In this document: positions 6,803-9,364 of the stretch, piece after piece
How positions within the stretch are numbered: the first letter of the stretch is position 1
How the letters are laid out: every line of letters begins with the position of its first letter
Origin: an uncultured Dialister sp.
GTDB lineage: Bacteria; Bacillota; Negativicutes; Veillonellales; Dialisteraceae
Assembly: GCF_900765565.1 (NCBI RefSeq)
Contig: NZ_CAAFRZ010000117.1
Span: 1-9,364 of the forward strand
Direction of reading: 5' to 3'
DNA: 9,364 bases
Made by a program: the position numbers and the translations under genes
Notes under the pieces: generated by a model
Databases searched by the model: none
What the model saw: only the letters and a program-made list of their open reading frames with translations
Told to the model about the DNA's origin: nothing

Positions 6803-7056
6803 ATTTCAGTATTGCGAGCTATTGGGGTTGGCGGTTAGTATGCTTGCGCGTAGAGTCACTCACACGGGGCTGCCAGCTTTTAGCCTCTAGCTGCTAGGAA
6901 AGCTGGCTAGCCTGCGGCGCTTCCCACCCGATATTTCCGTCAGTCATTCGTGCCGTAGGCTGTAGAGCCTTCCTGGAAGCTAGCGGCTAGAAGCTAGAAG
7001 CTCGCACGAATGACTCTATCCACCAGCACCGCTCCAACAGCTCGACAAACTGCAAT
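6803..7056 (+). repeat. Palindromic MITE-like repeat, copy B (complete)
   Basis: A 254-bp element in the same orientation as copy A, with terminal repeats at 6803-6827 (more degenerate) and 7032-7056. The inner half, from GCCTGCGGCGC onward, is nearly identical to copy A, including AGTCATTCGTGC (6942-6953) and its inverse (7004-7015). It carries an additional CTAGAAG unit near 6990-6999 that copy A lacks, consistent with slippage or unit gain. It begins 4 nt after the pepT stop codon and ends 27 nt before the next start codon, filling almost the entire gap. It has no T-tract terminator, so read-through from pepT is possible. Confidence 0.85.
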
Positions 7057-7083
7057 AGTCACATACCGGAAAGAAGGTCATTT

Positions 7084-8394
7084 ATGAAAGAGATAACAGA
7101 GGAACTGCTTAGAAAGTTCCGTGAATCCTATGAATCTGACGAAAAAGCGAAGGTTCTTCATTCGGCCCTGGCGAAGACGCCGATGATGGACCTGGCCTAT
7201 GATGTGTCGGAGGGAGCCCTGCTGAAGGGGCCCTTTACTATTGAAGTGAAGACGAAGGGCATTACGGCCCAGGAACAGTCCGGACGGTGCTGGCTCTTTG
7301 CAGCTCTCAATATCCTTCGGGAAAAGGTGGCGGAGAAATGCCACCTGGAACAGTTCGAGCTGTCCCAGAATTACCTTTCCTTCTATGACAAACTGGAAAA
7401 GGCCAATAATTTCCTGGAAATGGTCATCGAAAATCCGAAAGCTCCCATCAAGGGGCAGCTCATGCAGTACGTTCTGCGGGGCATGACCGATGGAGGCTAC
7501 TGGTCGGAAGCGGTGGACCTCATCGAAAAGTACGGCGTCGTGCCGAAGCAGGTACAGCCGGAAACCTATCAGTCCGGCCATACGGACCGTTTTACGGATA
7601 CCCTGAACCGGCTGCTCCGCAAGGATGCCATGGAACTTCGGACGCTGATATCGGAAGGGAAAGATCCCTATCCCCGGAAAGAAGAAATGATGGGAGAAGT
7701 GTACAAGGCAGAATGCATTGCCTTTGGCAGGCCTGTGGGAACCTTTGATTTTACCTATCGGAATAAGGACAACGAGTTCCATGAGGACCGTCATCTGACG
7801 CCCCGGGAATTCTATAAGAAATATGTTGGGCTTTCCCTTCGGGATTACATGGCGGTCATCAATGAGCCCACCTTTGATAAACCCACGGGAAGAGTGATTG
7901 CCTTCCATGCGGTGGAAAACATGACAGGCCATGATATGAAGGGTCTGAACCTGACCCAGAAGGAAATGGAAGACCTCTGCATTGCCCAGCTGAAGGCGGG
8001 AGAGGCCATCTGGTTCGCCTGCGACGCCGGTGCCGCGGGAGCAAGAAAAGACGGGGTCTGGGACCCGAGGACCGTGCGGTATGAAGACCTGCTCGGCGGT
8101 TTTTCCACGGCCATGGAGAAAGGAAAGCGTCTGGAATACAGCGCCAGCTCCGCCAACCATGCCATGCTTCTCACCGGGGTCCACCTGGATGAAGAAGGAA
8201 AACCGGACCGCTGGAAAATAGAAAATTCCTGGGGCAAGGACGTAGGGGATAATGGATACTTCGTATGTTCCGAAGATTATTTCCGGGAATTCGTCTATGA
8301 AGCGGTGATCCTGAAGAAACATTTCAATCAGGAACAGCAGGAAATGATGAAAAAAGAACCGGTCTACATCAATGCCTGGGATGAGGACTATTGA
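7084..8394 (+). CDS. pepC: C1B cysteine aminopeptidase (PepC / bleomycin hydrolase family)
   Basis: A papain-fold cytosolic aminopeptidase that takes residues from peptide N-termini; the family forms self-compartmentalised hexamers. The 436-residue length is normal. The catalytic set is visible: Q63 and C69 in TAQEQSGRCWLFA, H359 in SANHAMLLTGV and N381 in KIENSWG. The N-terminal helix and DLAYDVSEGALLKGPFTIEVKTKG (split around residues 36-59) match the family start. The C-terminus ends AWDEDY; family members I recall end in AWD followed by a few small residues, and this tail reaches into the active site, so the difference may matter. An AAGAAGG Shine-Dalgarno (7071-7077), 6 nt before the ATG, sets the start. 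It lies downstream of pepT, separated mainly by repeat B, and ends at a bidirectional terminator. No separate promoter was recognised. Confidence 0.94.
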   Translation: MKEITEELLRKFRESYESDEKAKVLHSALAKTPMMDLAYDVSEGALLKGPFTIEVKTKGITAQEQSGRCWLFAALNILREKVAEKCHLEQFELSQNYLSFYDKLEKANNFLEMVIENPKAPIKGQLMQYVLRGMTDGGYWSEAVDLIEKYGVVPKQVQPETYQSGHTDRFTDTLNRLLRKDAMELRTLISEGKDPYPRKEEMMGEVYKAECIAFGRPVGTFDFTYRNKDNEFHEDRHLTPREFYKKYVGLSLRDYMAVINEPTFDKPTGRVIAFHAVENMTGHDMKGLNLTQKEMEDLCIAQLKAGEAIWFACDAGAAGARKDGVWDPRTVRYEDLLGGFSTAMEKGKRLEYSASSANHAMLLTGVHLDEEGKPDRWKIENSWGKDVGDNGYFVCSEDYFREFVYEAVILKKHFNQEQQEMMKKEPVYINAWDEDY

Positions 8395-8418
8395 TCAGGT
8401 CCGTTGGAAATCCAAAAT

Positions 8419-8450
8419 AAAAGGAAGCAGTCATTCGGCTGCTTCCTTTT
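8419..8450. terminator. Bidirectional terminator between convergent genes
   Basis: A 12-bp perfect stem pairs AAAAGGAAGCAG (8419-8430) with CTGCTTCCTTTT (8439-8450) around an 8-nt loop, with T-runs on the plus strand and A-runs giving a T-rich tail on the minus strand. It lies 24 nt after the pepC stop, and its last base coincides with the last base of the stop codon of the minus-strand hydrolase, so it likely serves both genes. Confidence 0.92.
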
Positions 8451-9217
8451 TATTCTCCATGGAAGAATTCTATGATTTTGTGGGTGGCCAGGGCCATGTG
8501 ATTGGGATTCTGGAAGGGGTGGTTGGCGCCTTCGATGGGGACGAACTCGATTACATTATTTTCCGCAAAGGCCCGGGAGTCTTCGATGGGAATCATTTCA
8601 TCCTTTGTGCCGTGGATGATGAGCATGTTGTCCGCAAAGTCAAAGTATTCATGATCCATGACGTCAAAGTTTTTCAGGGAATCAAAGAAGGACTGGTCCA
8701 CTTTCATCTTCCGCTCAAAGCCTACGGAAATCTCTTTGCCCTTCTGCAGCTTCACTTTATCCTCTTCTGAGAGGTAGCTCATCATGGACTGGTACATGTG
8801 GATTGCCGGGCAGCGGAGGGCGATTCTGGTAAAGGGATTTCCCACTTCGATAAGGTACCGGAGGGTGAGGTAGCCTCCAAAGCTGGAGGAGTAATTATAC
8901 ACACGCTTGGCGCCCAGTTCTTCTTTGGCATATTCCACCACCAGGGTGAGGTAGGTGAGGCATTCTTCCACGGTCAGCTTTTTCCTGGCATCCATGCCGT
9001 GGCAGGGCCAGTCGAAGGCGATGACAGCGAAGCCTTTGTACTTGGATGTCAGGTGTTCCCCAAAGTGGAGGGTGCCGGCGGTTTCCTTATTGCTGCCGAA
9101 TCCGTGGGTGACGATGACCACATCCTCAAAAGAACGGGTGCTTTTATCGTTGTTGTTGATGATGAGTTTACTGCGGATACTGAATCCGCCGCGGTTGATA
9201 TCAAAGTGTTTTTCCAT
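8450..9217 (-). CDS. Alpha/beta hydrolase (serine esterase/peptidase-like, substrate unknown)
   Basis: A 255-residue single-domain alpha/beta hydrolase without signal peptide or membrane segment, so probably cytosolic. Visible motifs are the oxyanion-loop segment THGFGSN (37-43), FDWPCHG (68-74), a nucleophile elbow YSSSFGGYL (109-117) with S112 as probable nucleophile, acid D206 in HGTKDEMIP and H233 in GANHPF. The elbow reads S-x-S-x-G rather than the usual G-x-S-x-G. The layout resembles small esterases and S33-like hydrolases (feruloyl-esterase type), but the substrate cannot be named. It converges on pepC. The ATG at 9215-9217 has an AGGA about 10 nt upstream. Repeat copy C begins 26 nt before the start codon, so its promoter must lie within or beyond that element. 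Confidence 0.88.
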   Translation of the reverse strand: MEKHFDINRGGFSIRSKLIINNNDKSTRSFEDVVIVTHGFGSNKETAGTLHFGEHLTSKYKGFAVIAFDWPCHGMDARKKLTVEECLTYLTLVVEYAKEELGAKRVYNYSSSFGGYLTLRYLIEVGNPFTRIALRCPAIHMYQSMMSYLSEEDKVKLQKGKEISVGFERKMKVDQSFFDSLKNFDVMDHEYFDFADNMLIIHGTKDEMIPIEDSRAFAENNVIEFVPIEGANHPFQNPNHMALATHKIIEFFHGE

Positions 9218-9243
9218 GTGATGGTTGTCCTGTTGTTATACAA

Positions 9244-9364
9244 ATTGCGGTTTGTAGAGCTGTTGAGGGGGCTGAAGGATAGAGTCATTCGCGCGGGGGC
9301 TTCTAGCTACTAGCGGCTAGCAACTAGGAAAGCTCTACAGCCTACGGCACGAATGACTGGCGGA
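9244..9364 (-). repeat. Palindromic MITE-like repeat, copy C (inverted, cut by the window end)
   Basis: Beginning with ATTGCGGTTTGT (9244-9255), this stretch matches the reverse complement of the right half of copies A and B: GGATAGAGTCATTCG, CTAG-rich arms, CTACAGCC and GCACGAATGACT follow in the same order. It is more diverged (GTAGAG instead of GTCGAG in the terminal repeat, CTAGTTGC and CTAGTAGC variants in the arm). The rest lies beyond position 9364. It abuts the 5' end of the hydrolase gene. Confidence 0.8.

Noticed and set aside
5140..7056. The repeats as a CRISPR array or tRNA cluster
   Set aside because: There are no short regularly spaced identical units separated by unique spacers, and no cloverleaf. 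The copies are whole long palindromes in intergenic sites.
8372..9313. Plus-strand frames of 132 and 171 codons opposite the hydrolase
   Set aside because: The minus-strand product has full alpha/beta hydrolase motifs; the plus-strand translations are low-complexity shadows and the second runs into the repeat.

Overview
The window looks like ordinary chromosome from a mid-GC member of the Bacillota. The rpsU-yqeY pair, the strong purine-rich ribosome binding sites, the consensus sigma-A promoter and the approximately 630-residue glutamine synthetases all fit that. An anaerobic peptide-using lineage such as the Negativicutes is plausible, but I cannot name the genus from sequence alone.

Layout from left to right. 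Positions 1-110 are AT-rich and carry two degenerate direct repeats like those at the ends of IS21-family insertion sequences, so an element may lie just outside the window. A perfect TTGACA-17-TATAAT promoter then drives rpsU (ribosomal protein S21) and yqeY (TTG start), closed by a hairpin terminator. Two tandem glutamine synthetase genes follow. They are about 80% identical by hand alignment, each has its own Shine-Dalgarno, and a terminator lies between them that is homologous to the one upstream of the first copy. A GNRA-loop terminator closes the pair. Next come pepT (tripeptidase, TTG start) and a C1B cysteine aminopeptidase of the PepC/bleomycin hydrolase family, both on the plus strand. 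A bidirectional terminator separates them from a convergent alpha/beta hydrolase on the minus strand.

The most unusual feature is a family of CTAG-rich, imperfectly palindromic repeats of about 250 bp, with 25-bp terminal inverted repeats and no coding capacity. Two full copies lie at 5140-5389 and 6803-7056. A third, inverted copy starts at 9244 and runs off the window. The second copy sits between pepT and pepC; without it the two genes would be only 31 bp apart, so it seems to have landed in a peptidase operon. The elements look like MITE-type or large REP-type repeats with two mutually exclusive internal folds.

Together the metabolic genes suggest nitrogen handling: ammonium assimilation by the glutamine synthetases and final breakdown of small peptides by PepT and PepC. 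That functional link is inferred from neighbourhood only.
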